Positions 1 through 5,220 of a stretch of DNA of 5,220 nucleotides are shown piece by piece (position 1 is the stretch's first letter; each line of letters begins with the position of its first letter). The DNA is from CAG-103 sp045112425. GTDB lineage: Bacteria; Bacillota; Clostridia; Oscillospirales; Oscillospiraceae. The notes under the pieces were generated by a model that saw only the letters and a program-made list of their open reading frames with translations, did not search any database and was not told the origin of the DNA. The position numbers and the translations under genes are program-made. The stretch covers positions 1 through 5,220 of the forward strand of contig JBGUHV010000032.1 of NCBI GenBank assembly GCA_045112425.1, in the 5' to 3' direction.

Positions 1-82
1 GTGCCCTGTAGGACACTCACCCTTTTGCACCCTTTTTTTCTTTCCTGCCGATTCGCAGTTTCTGCTTGACTTTTGATAGTTA
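1..82. other. Non-homologous 5' flank, possible edge of an inserted element
   Basis: This stretch precedes the point where the downstream ribonuclease homology begins (about base 80-85) and does not encode the N-terminal MBL domain that should be there. In the frame of the downstream gene a TAG stop lies at 77-79. It is less GC-rich than the gene, has a run of seven T at 34-40, and starts with an imperfect palindrome at 1-16 (GTGCCCT and AGGACAC around GT). I read it as the end of an insertion sequence or a rearrangement joint. No transposase is visible and I cannot name the element. A contig edge lying in a repeat would look the same. Confidence 0.45.
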
Positions 83-118
83 GTCTATGGGGAAAAAATT
101 CAGGTCGAGGAGGGGCTC

Positions 119-1276
119 GTGATCCGGTTTACGGACGTAGGGCATCTGCTCGGCAGCGCCTGCATCGAGGCATGGCTCACCGAGGGCGGCACGGAGAAGA
201 AGATCATCTTCTCCGGCGACGTCGGCAACGCCAACCAGCCGATTCTCAACGACCCGCAGATCCCCGAGGGCGCGGACTATGTGATGATCGAATCGACCTA
301 CGGCGACCGGCTGCATGAGAAGACTGTGGACTATGTGCCGGCGCTCGCGGCGGTGATTCAGCGCACGCTCGACCGGGGCGGCAATGTGATCATCCCGTCC
401 TTCGCCATCGGCCGCACGCAGGAGATGCTCTATTTCCTGCGGCAGATCAAGAACGACGGCCTCGTGAAGCACCATCCGGGCTTCCCCGTTTATGTGGACT
501 CCCCGCTCGCCACGGAGGCGACGGGCATCTTCCTGCAGACGGACACGCAGTATCTCGACGAGGACGTGCGCGCGCTGCTGAAAAAGGGCGAAAACCCGAT
601 CTGGTTTGACGATCTGCGCATCGCCACGAGCCAGCAGGACTCGCAGGCGCTCAATGACGATAAGACGCCGAAGGTGATTCTCTCCGCCTCCGGCATGTGC
701 GATGCGGGGCGTGTGCGCCACCATTTAAAATACAACCTCTGGCGGCCGGAGTGCACGGTGCTCTTCGTCGGCTATCAGGCCGTCGGCACGCTCGGGCGGA
801 AGATCCACGACGGGGCGAAGAGCGTGAAGCTCTTTGGCGACGAGGTGGCCGTTCACGCGGAGATCACGGCCCTGCCCGGCATCAGCGGCCACGCGGATAA
901 GCAGGGGCTGATCGACTGGCTCGGCGCGATCACGCCGAAGCCGCAGAAGGTCTTTGTGAACCACGGCGACGACGACGCGACGAAGGCGTTCGTGAAGACG
1001 CTGCGCGGCGAATATCAGTACGACGCCCTCGCGCCCTACAGCGGCACGGTCTATGATCTCGCGGCAAATGCCGCAGTGTTCGAGGCGCAGCCGAAGCCGA
1101 TTCAGAAGCAGACGGGCTTTTCCGGCAAGCCGCGGCAGGTCAGCGACGCGTTCCGCCGCCTGGTCAGGGCGGGCGACGCGCTCACCGCGCTCATCCAGAA
1201 GAGCGAGGGCCGTCCGAACAAGACGCTCGCGAGCTTCGCCGAGGCAATCGAAAAGCTGATTCAGAAGTTCCAATAA
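119..1276 (+). CDS. 5'-truncated beta-CASP MBL-fold ribonuclease (probable pseudogene)
   Basis: The 385-residue product matches the prokaryotic CPSF/RNase-like MBL proteins with a beta-CASP domain, which cut or trim RNA in the cytoplasm using two zinc ions. Visible motifs are DVGHLLGS (metal His9), SGDVGN (metal Asp34), ESTYGDR (58-64, beta-CASP motif A), PSFAIGRTQE (93-102), VDSPLA (126-131), SASGMCDAGRVRHHL (189-203, motif B), VGYQ (217-220), SGHADK (256-261, motif C) and VNHG (280-283). A helical tail follows residue 320. The domain carrying HxHxDH, roughly 130-150 residues, is absent. Homology continues in frame upstream of GTG119 (YGEKIQVEEGL) to about base 80 and then hits TAG at 77-79. 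GTG119 has an AGGAGG at 108-113, but this lies inside the old coding sequence, so it may be fortuitous. Family assignment is sure. Loss of function is inferred from the missing metal ligands. Confidence 0.88.
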   Translation: MIRFTDVGHLLGSACIEAWLTEGGTEKKIIFSGDVGNANQPILNDPQIPEGADYVMIESTYGDRLHEKTVDYVPALAAVIQRTLDRGGNVIIPSFAIGRTQEMLYFLRQIKNDGLVKHHPGFPVYVDSPLATEATGIFLQTDTQYLDEDVRALLKKGENPIWFDDLRIATSQQDSQALNDDKTPKVILSASGMCDAGRVRHHLKYNLWRPECTVLFVGYQAVGTLGRKIHDGAKSVKLFGDEVAVHAEITALPGISGHADKQGLIDWLGAITPKPQKVFVNHGDDDATKAFVKTLRGEYQYDALAPYSGTVYDLAANAAVFEAQPKPIQKQTGFSGKPRQVSDAFRRLVRAGDALTALIQKSEGRPNKTLASFAEAIEKLIQKFQ

Positions 1277-1312
1277 AAAGGAAACAGGCGAGCCTCGCCT
1301 GTTTCCTTTTGT
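1276..1312. terminator. Bidirectional intrinsic terminator between convergent genes
   Basis: A perfect 15-bp stem (1277-1291 with 1295-1309, arms AAAGGAAACAGGCGA and TCGCCTGTTTCCTTT) has a GCC loop, and T1310 can also pair with the last A of the TAA stop. It has T-rich ends in both directions (TTTTGTT on +, TTTTTATT on -). It sits directly after the ribonuclease stop and 35 bases beyond the end of the convergent - strand gene, so it can serve both. Confidence 0.9.
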
Positions 1313-1346
1313 TCTGCCAGTATCGTCAGCGGCTGAGCCTGCAGAC

Positions 1347-1625
1347 TCATCCATCGGCTTTCGGGTGGAGCAGCTCCTCACTGCAGCCGAAGCCCGGGAT
1401 TTGTCTGCGGGCGGTGATTTGCTCGGTCTCCTCGTCATAGTCGATTTCGATCACTTCGTATTGCGCATCAAAGTATCGTGCCATCCAGGACGAGTCGTAC
1501 TTCCAGAGATGGTTCTTCCGATCTCTGTCATACCAGAACGAGCCTTCTTTTTTCACGACGCTGTGACCCAATTCAAAGAGATAATATGTCGGCGTGTCAT
1601 CCGGCGTTCTTTTCCATAGCTTCAT
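1347..1625 (-). CDS. Hypothetical 92-residue protein, second gene of the ATC-hydrolase operon
   Basis: I do not recognise this family. The protein is about 92 residues, with no signal peptide or membrane segment visible. It has many aromatic and charged residues: YYLFELGH (14-21), SFWYDRDRKNHLWKY (29-43), SSWMARYFDAQYEVIEIDYDEE (45-66). The alternation in the second half suggests a small beta-rich domain. I chose ATG1625, the first ATG, with AAGAGG nine bases upstream. A TTG start at 1655 would add ten residues but overlap the upstream gene. The gene begins 16 bases after the stop of the ATC-hydrolase family gene and no promoter or terminator lies between, so the two are probably co-transcribed and perhaps act together. 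The stop is TGA at 1347-1349, followed by the two-way terminator. Codon use is less GC-rich than in the neighbours. It is likely to be a real gene, because the frame is well spaced and preceded by a ribosome binding site. Confidence 0.65.
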   Translation of the reverse strand: MKLWKRTPDDTPTYYLFELGHSVVKKEGSFWYDRDRKNHLWKYDSSWMARYFDAQYEVIEIDYDEETEQITARRQIPGFGCSEELLHPKADG

Positions 1626-1641
1626 CTTCGATTTCCTCTTC

Positions 1642-2139
1642 TTAATTCCGTTCAAATCGGATCTGGCAGATCTCGTCGCCCCTTGCGATGGTTTTGGGCA
1701 GATTCAGGCGGCAGCCGAAGCTCTCGGCGATGCCGCGGTCGCCGCACATGGCGTGGTCGCAGAGCAGGCGGATCTCCTCGTCCGAGCAGCCCTGCTTCTG
1801 CCAGGCCTTCACGAGCGGGCAGTAGTGAAAGTCGATGGAGAGATGATCATCGTCGCACTGCACGATGTCCATCTCGAACACCCACTGGGCGAATTTGCCG
1901 AAGAGCGCCTTTTTCAGCCCGCGCAGAGACTGGCCGAGGCCGCCCTTCTCGCGGAAGCGCGCGCCCTGATAGAGTCCGCAGCGACGGATCGCCGCGGGGG
2001 CGTATTCAGTCGGCTCGAGGCCCTTCTTGCGCGCCTCGTCGCAGAGGAAATACATCCAGAGCGCGCGGTGCTCCAGCTGCTCGCGGATGGCGACGATCAG
2101 CGGATTTTTGATTTTCGGCTCGTTGTGAATGTTGGTCAT
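1642..2139 (-). CDS. L-2-amino-thiazoline-4-carboxylic acid (ATC) hydrolase family protein
   Basis: The 165-residue soluble protein has the pattern I associate with the ATC hydrolase family (PF14196). It has an N-terminal helical part (13-60), then FHYCPLVKAWQKQGCSDEEI (104-123), LCDHAMCGDRGIAESFG (126-142) and a C-terminal TIARGDEICQIRF (150-162). The founding enzyme opens the thiazoline ring of ATC towards L-cysteine in Pseudomonas. Most clostridial members are untested, so the substrate here is unknown. Cys107 in the YCPL motif, Asp134-Arg135-Gly136 and Cys158 are the candidate key residues. The protein is unusually cysteine-rich for its size (Cys33, 54, 95, 107, 118, 127, 132, 143, 158). 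ATG2139 has a perfect AGGAGG (2147-2152) seven bases upstream, and a good promoter lies at 2189-2217. It is the first gene of a pair with the 92-residue protein. Family is confident; specific activity is not. Confidence 0.82.
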   Translation of the reverse strand: MTNIHNEPKIKNPLIVAIREQLEHRALWMYFLCDEARKKGLEPTEYAPAAIRRCGLYQGARFREKGGLGQSLRGLKKALFGKFAQWVFEMDIVQCDDDHLSIDFHYCPLVKAWQKQGCSDEEIRLLCDHAMCGDRGIAESFGCRLNLPKTIARGDEICQIRFERN

Positions 2140-2146
2140 TCCAATC

Positions 2147-2152
2147 CCTCCT
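2147..2152 (-). promoter_or_regulatory. Ribosome binding site of the ATC-hydrolase family gene
   Basis: The - strand reads AGGAGG, seven bases before the ATG at 2139, and fixes that start. Confidence 0.85.
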
Positions 2153-2188
2153 GTCGAATAAGCGGCGTATAACTTGACTTCTGTTCAA

Positions 2189-2217
2189 ATTTTACCATCT
2201 TTCGACCGGAAATGCAA
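2189..2217 (-). promoter_or_regulatory. Sigma-70/SigA-type promoter of the ATC-hydrolase operon
   Basis: On the - strand a -35 TTGCAT (2212-2217) and a -10 TAAAAT (2189-2194) are separated by exactly 17 bases. Transcription would start near 2182 and give a leader of about 43 bases carrying the AGGAGG. This is the best-matched promoter in the window. No clear operator is visible. Confidence 0.7.
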
Positions 2218-2233
2218 CCGGGAGTCAAAATGC

Positions 2234-2253
2234 GGGCGATTCGTGAATCGCCC
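2234..2253. repeat. Short perfect palindrome of a probably dispersed family
   Basis: GGGCGATTC and GAATCGCCC form a perfect 9-bp stem around GT, between the asnS terminator and the promoter of the ATC-hydrolase operon. It has no T-tract, so it is not a terminator by itself. From memory, very similar sequences with flanking CCCCTAC recur in intergenic DNA of clostridial gut bacteria. That recollection is unchecked, and only one copy occurs here. Confidence 0.6.
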
Positions 2254-2263
2254 CTACGGCATG

Positions 2264-2298
2264 AAAAAACCCGGACAGACGGTTCGGCCTGCCCGGTT
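2264..2298 (-). terminator. Intrinsic terminator of asnS
   Basis: On the - strand, 13 bases after the asnS stop, CCGGGCAG (2289-2296) pairs with CTGTCCGG (2271-2278), with one G-U pair and a 10-base loop. After one G comes TTTTTT (2264-2269). On the + strand the same stem is followed by a run of seven T (2301-2307), so it could also stop transcription in that direction. Confidence 0.85.
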
Positions 2299-2309
2299 GC
2301 TTTTTTTGT

Positions 2310-3704
<1,395 letters not shown>

Positions 3705-3705
3705 G

Positions 3706-3712
3706 TTGGACA
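3706..3712 (-). promoter_or_regulatory. Ribosome binding site deciding the asnS start
   Basis: The - strand reads AGAGGTG, then about seven bases to ATG3704. It supports this start over the longer in-frame extension to 3749. Confidence 0.65.
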
Positions 3713-3721
3713 CCTCTTTAA

Positions 3722-3749
3722 ATAGTACGATTAAACAATAACTAAGCAA
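3722..3749 (-). promoter_or_regulatory. Possible asnS promoter
   Basis: On the - strand TTGCTT (3744-3749) and TACTAT (3722-3727) are 16 bases apart. Both are imperfect, and the start point would fall close to the ribosome binding site, giving a leader of only about 10-15 bases. The -35 overlaps the closing arm of the first cloverleaf, so extrusion or binding there could affect it. This is the only promoter-like pair between that structure and the gene. Confidence 0.35.
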
Positions 3750-3818
3750 TCACTTCCGCGATGCGGAAGTATGCGGTAATACCCGCATATTTGGCGTGCA
3801 AACACGCCAAATGATTGC
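3746..3818. repeat. Cloverleaf inverted-repeat element 1
   Basis: A closing stem GCAATC/GATTGC (3746-3751 with 3813-3818) surrounds three perfect hairpins that abut without a spare base. They are ACTTCCGC/GCGGAAGT with loop GAT (3752-3770), ATGCGG/CCGCAT with loop TAATAC (3771-3788), and ATTTGGCGTG/CACGCCAAAT with loop CAAA (3789-3812). Sixty of 73 bases pair. Both strands can form it, so DNA cruciform and RNA forms are equally possible. It is not a tRNA: loops are 3, 6 and 4 bases and no T-arm sequence is present. Function is unknown. It lies upstream of asnS and next to a second figure of the same plan. Confidence 0.75.
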
Positions 3819-3825
3819 AACGTTG

Positions 3826-3930
3826 TAACTTGATGATCTGAAAATGAAGTGTTTAGCAAAACACTTCATTTTCTCAACAAAAGGCATCGCCTTTTGTTGC
3901 AAAGCGTTTGCTTTGTGGATTATCAAGTTA
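3826..3930. repeat. Cloverleaf inverted-repeat element 2
   Basis: A 13-base closing stem with one mismatch (TAACTTGATGATC at 3826-3838, GATTATCAAGTTA at 3918-3930) encloses three perfect hairpins. They are GAAAATGAAGTGTTT with AAACACTTCATTTTC, loop AGCA (3840-3873); CAACAAAAGGC with GCCTTTTGTTG, loop ATC (3875-3899); and CAAAGC with GCTTTG, loop GTTT (3900-3915). Only four bases at the junction are unpaired. The base sequence differs from element 1 but the plan is the same. The 3918-3930 arm contains the TGA stop of the lipid kinase. On the - strand the middle hairpin, ending GCCTTTTGTTG, could serve that gene as a weak terminator. It is AT-rich compared with the genes around it. Confidence 0.75.
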
Positions 3931-4816
3931 TGATTTGAACGGCGGACGGGTGATTCACCAGATGGACGACCTGATGCGCGCCGCCGTCCTCGCCGTCGCG
4001 CGTCCAGGCGACGGGCTTGTCGAACGTGACGGTGAGATCGCTCGACTGAATGAGAATCACGTCCACGCCGTTGTATTTCTGGCCGAGCAGGCCGGTGGCG
4101 CTGCGCGTGAAGTCCGCGAGACTCTTGGGCGTCGGCACCAGAAGCACCTCGAACATGCCGTCGGAGAGGCTCACGAGATCCTTCTTGAGCTTCACGACGC
4201 CCGCGACGCGCGTGGAGTTCGACACGCCGCCGTAGAGAATGTCGCCCTCGATGGTGCCGCCCTCGTAGTCGATGCGGGTGTGGATGCTCTCGAGCTTCGT
4301 GAGCGCGCCGGCGGCATGGAGCATATAGGCCATGTAGCCGAGCGCGGCCTTCTCATTCTGGGGCGTGGCGTAGCTTACCTCGGTGAAGGCGCCGTAGGCG
4401 GCGACGTAGGTGAAATACGCGTCGTCCTGAAAGCCACCGACGTCAAACGGCATCGGCGTGCCGGAGACGATGCGCTCCGCCGCCTCGACGGCGTTTTTCG
4501 GCAGGCCGAGGGTGTTTGCCACGTCGTTCGTCGAGCCGAGGGGAATGTAGCCCAGCGGCGGGGGATTCGGCACCTGCATGAGACCGGCCACGACCTCGCT
4601 GAGCGTGCCGTCGCCGCCGATGCAGGCGATCGTGTCAAACGCCTTCGCGTGGTGCGCCGCAAAGCGCGTGGCGTCGCCGTGCCCCTCGGTAAAGCGCACG
4701 GTCGTGTCATAGCCGCCCTCGCTCAGCGTCAGCATCACGTCGGCAAACCCGCTGCGATACCCGCTCTTCCCCGCCTTGGGATTGATAATCAACAAAAGCT
4801 TCTTTTTCTCGTCCAT
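3923..4816 (-). CDS. Diacylglycerol/lipid kinase family protein (DagK/YegS type)
   Basis: The 297-residue protein belongs to the soluble DAGK catalytic-domain family, which phosphorylates diacylglycerol or related lipids with ATP at the inner face of the membrane. In Gram-positives DgkB recycles diacylglycerol for phospholipid and teichoic acid synthesis. Family marks are LIINPKAG (9-16, nucleotide-binding start), IGGDGTLSEVVAGL (66-79, the GGDGT signature), PLGSTNDVAN (92-101) and, near the C terminus, RDGEDGG with the DGE that fits the catalytic acid position. No membrane segment or signal peptide is visible. ATG4816 is chosen because the protein begins there like its relatives; a weak GGAAGG lies eleven bases upstream. 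A TTG at 4852 would add 12 residues but starts inside a hairpin arm. The substrate cannot be told from sequence, so no gene symbol is given. The last codons and stop lie in the arm of cloverleaf element 2. Confidence 0.92.
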   Translation of the reverse strand: MDEKKKLLLIINPKAGKSGYRSGFADVMLTLSEGGYDTTVRFTEGHGDATRFAAHHAKAFDTIACIGGDGTLSEVVAGLMQVPNPPPLGYIPLGSTNDVANTLGLPKNAVEAAERIVSGTPMPFDVGGFQDDAYFTYVAAYGAFTEVSYATPQNEKAALGYMAYMLHAAGALTKLESIHTRIDYEGGTIEGDILYGGVSNSTRVAGVVKLKKDLVSLSDGMFEVLLVPTPKSLADFTRSATGLLGQKYNGVDVILIQSSDLTVTFDKPVAWTRDGEDGGAHQVVHLVNHPSAVQIIT

Positions 4817-4849
4817 AATTCTTTCTGCCTTCCAAAACGCAATCCCCTT

Positions 4850-4878
4850 CAAAACGAAAGCGAAACGCTTTCGTTTTG
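4850..4878. repeat. Perfect 13-bp hairpin between rpsT and the lipid kinase gene
   Basis: CAAAACGAAAGCG (4850-4862) and CGCTTTCGTTTTG (4866-4878) flank an AAA loop. No T-tract follows on the - strand (AAGGGG) or the + strand (GGATAAATG), so it does not look like a standard terminator. It lies 34 bases upstream of the lipid kinase ATG, and could be in the leader of that gene or the tail of rpsT read-through RNA. Its AAAGC/GCTTT composition resembles the last hairpin of cloverleaf 2. Confidence 0.7.
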
Positions 4879-4885
4879 GGATAAA

Positions 4886-4917
4886 TGATAAAAGGGCATG
4901 GTCAAGACCATGCCCTT
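4886..4917 (-). terminator. Probable intrinsic terminator of rpsT
   Basis: On the - strand, 12 bases after the rpsT stop, AAGGGCATGGTC (4906-4917) pairs perfectly with GACCATGCCCTT (4892-4903) across two bases; in practice the loop would open to four or six bases. The tail is TTTTATCATTTA, a modest T-tract, so some read-through into the lipid kinase gene is possible. Confidence 0.78.
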
Positions 4918-4929
4918 GAATCAGCTTTA

Positions 4930-5193
4930 TCAGCCCAGACCGTTCAGCTTCTTGGCCATCGCGGACTTCTGGTGCGCTGCCTTATTCTTGTGAATCAGGC
5001 CCTTACCAGCGGCGCGGTCCACAGACTGCACGGCGGCCTTGAACGTGGCGGCAGCTGCGTCCTTGTCGCCGGCGTTGACAGCCGCGTCAAACTTCTTCAG
5101 ACTGGTCTTCATGGCAGTCTTCTCAGCGCGGTTCTTGGCGTTCTGCAGCTTGGACTTCACGTCGTTCTTCATCACGGATTTGATGTTCGGCAT
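4930..5193 (-). CDS. rpsT: 30S ribosomal protein S20
   Basis: The 87-residue basic, helical protein binds 16S rRNA in the body of the small ribosomal subunit and is a primary assembly protein. It starts with the family opening MPNIKSVMKNDVKSKLQNAKNR and has the AAGKGLIHKNKAAHQKSAMAKKLN signature (61-84). Length is normal (bacterial S20 is 84-90). ATG5193 is preceded by AGGAGGTG (5204-5211), ten bases away. The spacing is slightly long, but the start matches the family exactly. It appears to be transcribed alone and ends in its own hairpin terminator; the promoter lies beyond the window edge. Confidence 0.97.
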   Translation of the reverse strand: MPNIKSVMKNDVKSKLQNAKNRAEKTAMKTSLKKFDAAVNAGDKDAAAATFKAAVQSVDRAAGKGLIHKNKAAHQKSAMAKKLNGLG

Positions 5194-5203
5194 TGCTCTT
5201 CGA

Positions 5204-5211
5204 CACCTCCT
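5204..5211 (-). promoter_or_regulatory. rpsT: Ribosome binding site of rpsT
   Basis: The - strand reads AGGAGGTG, a full complement to the 16S rRNA tail, ten bases upstream of ATG5193. It fits the high expression expected of a ribosomal protein gene. Confidence 0.8.
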
Positions 5212-5220
5212 CGTCTCGTT

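Noticed and set aside
66..71. TTGACT as a -35 box of an outward-facing promoter
   Set aside because: No acceptable -10 hexamer lies 15-19 bases downstream (the region reads ATGGGGAA).
80..724. Open frame of 214 codons on the - strand opposite the ribonuclease gene
   Set aside because: Arg/His/Leu-rich antisense shadow; the + strand carries the conserved beta-CASP motifs.
1594..2172. Open frame on the + strand opposite the ATC-hydrolase gene
   Set aside because: Antisense shadow lacking a plausible ribosome binding site; the - strand frame has family motifs, AGGAGG and a promoter.
2170..2177. TAACTTGA shared with both closing arms of cloverleaf 2
   Set aside because: An 8-base match in a 5-kb window can easily arise by chance, and no inverted repeat accompanies it here.
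3746..3818. tRNA gene, because the element is 73 bases long and folds as a cloverleaf
   Set aside because: Loops are 3, 6 and 4 bases, there is no TTC-type T-loop, no 7-base anticodon loop and no D-arm consensus. The resemblance is only in overall shape.
3705..3922. T-box riboswitch upstream of asnS
   Set aside because: The conserved T-box bulge sequence (AGGGTGGNACCGCG-like) and a specifier stem are absent on the - strand. The hairpins are all perfect short palindromes instead.
3746..3930. CRISPR array
   Set aside because: The hairpins differ in sequence and size, and no direct repeat with constant spacers exists.
3908..4888. Long open frame on the + strand opposite the lipid kinase gene
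   Set aside because: Antisense shadow. The - strand product has clear DAGK motifs and this one has none.

Overview
The window looks like chromosomal DNA from a GC-rich, low-temperature-adapted or gut-type Firmicute, most likely a clostridium of the Oscillospiraceae/Ruminococcaceae kind. This rests on three things: GC-rich third codon positions with AGGAGG-type ribosome binding sites, protein families typical of such anaerobes (the ATC hydrolase family and a clostridial type of beta-CASP MBL protein), and a short palindrome that I recall, without having checked, from many of their intergenic regions. The taxon is an inference; no 16S or other decisive marker is present.

Layout. Bases 1 to about 82 do not belong to the gene that follows and look like the edge of an inserted element or a recombination joint. 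They run into the C-terminal three quarters of a beta-CASP metallo-beta-lactamase-fold ribonuclease on the + strand, ending at 1276. The HxHxDH metal-binding region is missing, so this is probably a gene remnant. A strong two-way terminator (1276-1312) separates it from four transcription units on the - strand. Listed in window order, these are: a two-gene operon of an unrecognised 92-residue protein (1347-1625) downstream of an ATC-hydrolase family protein (1642-2139) with a clear sigma-70-type promoter; asparaginyl-tRNA synthetase asnS (2310-3704) with its terminator; a diacylglycerol/lipid kinase family protein (3923-4816); and ribosomal protein S20 rpsT (4930-5193) with its terminator.

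The genes are mostly housekeeping (translation, lipid kinase) and do not form one pathway. The ATC-hydrolase pair is the accessory part.

The most unusual stretch is the gap between the lipid kinase and asnS (3705-3922). From 3746 to 3930 nearly every base lies in an inverted repeat. The pattern resolves into two adjacent cloverleaf figures, each with an outer stem closing three hairpins. The first has no unpaired base at its junction, and the closing arm of the second supplies the stop codon of the lipid kinase. I know of no named element with this form. It could be a dispersed palindromic element or a structured RNA, and searching for copies in related genomes would settle whether it is a family. 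A further isolated perfect hairpin lies between the lipid kinase and rpsT (4850-4878), and a dispersed-type palindrome lies at 2234-2253.
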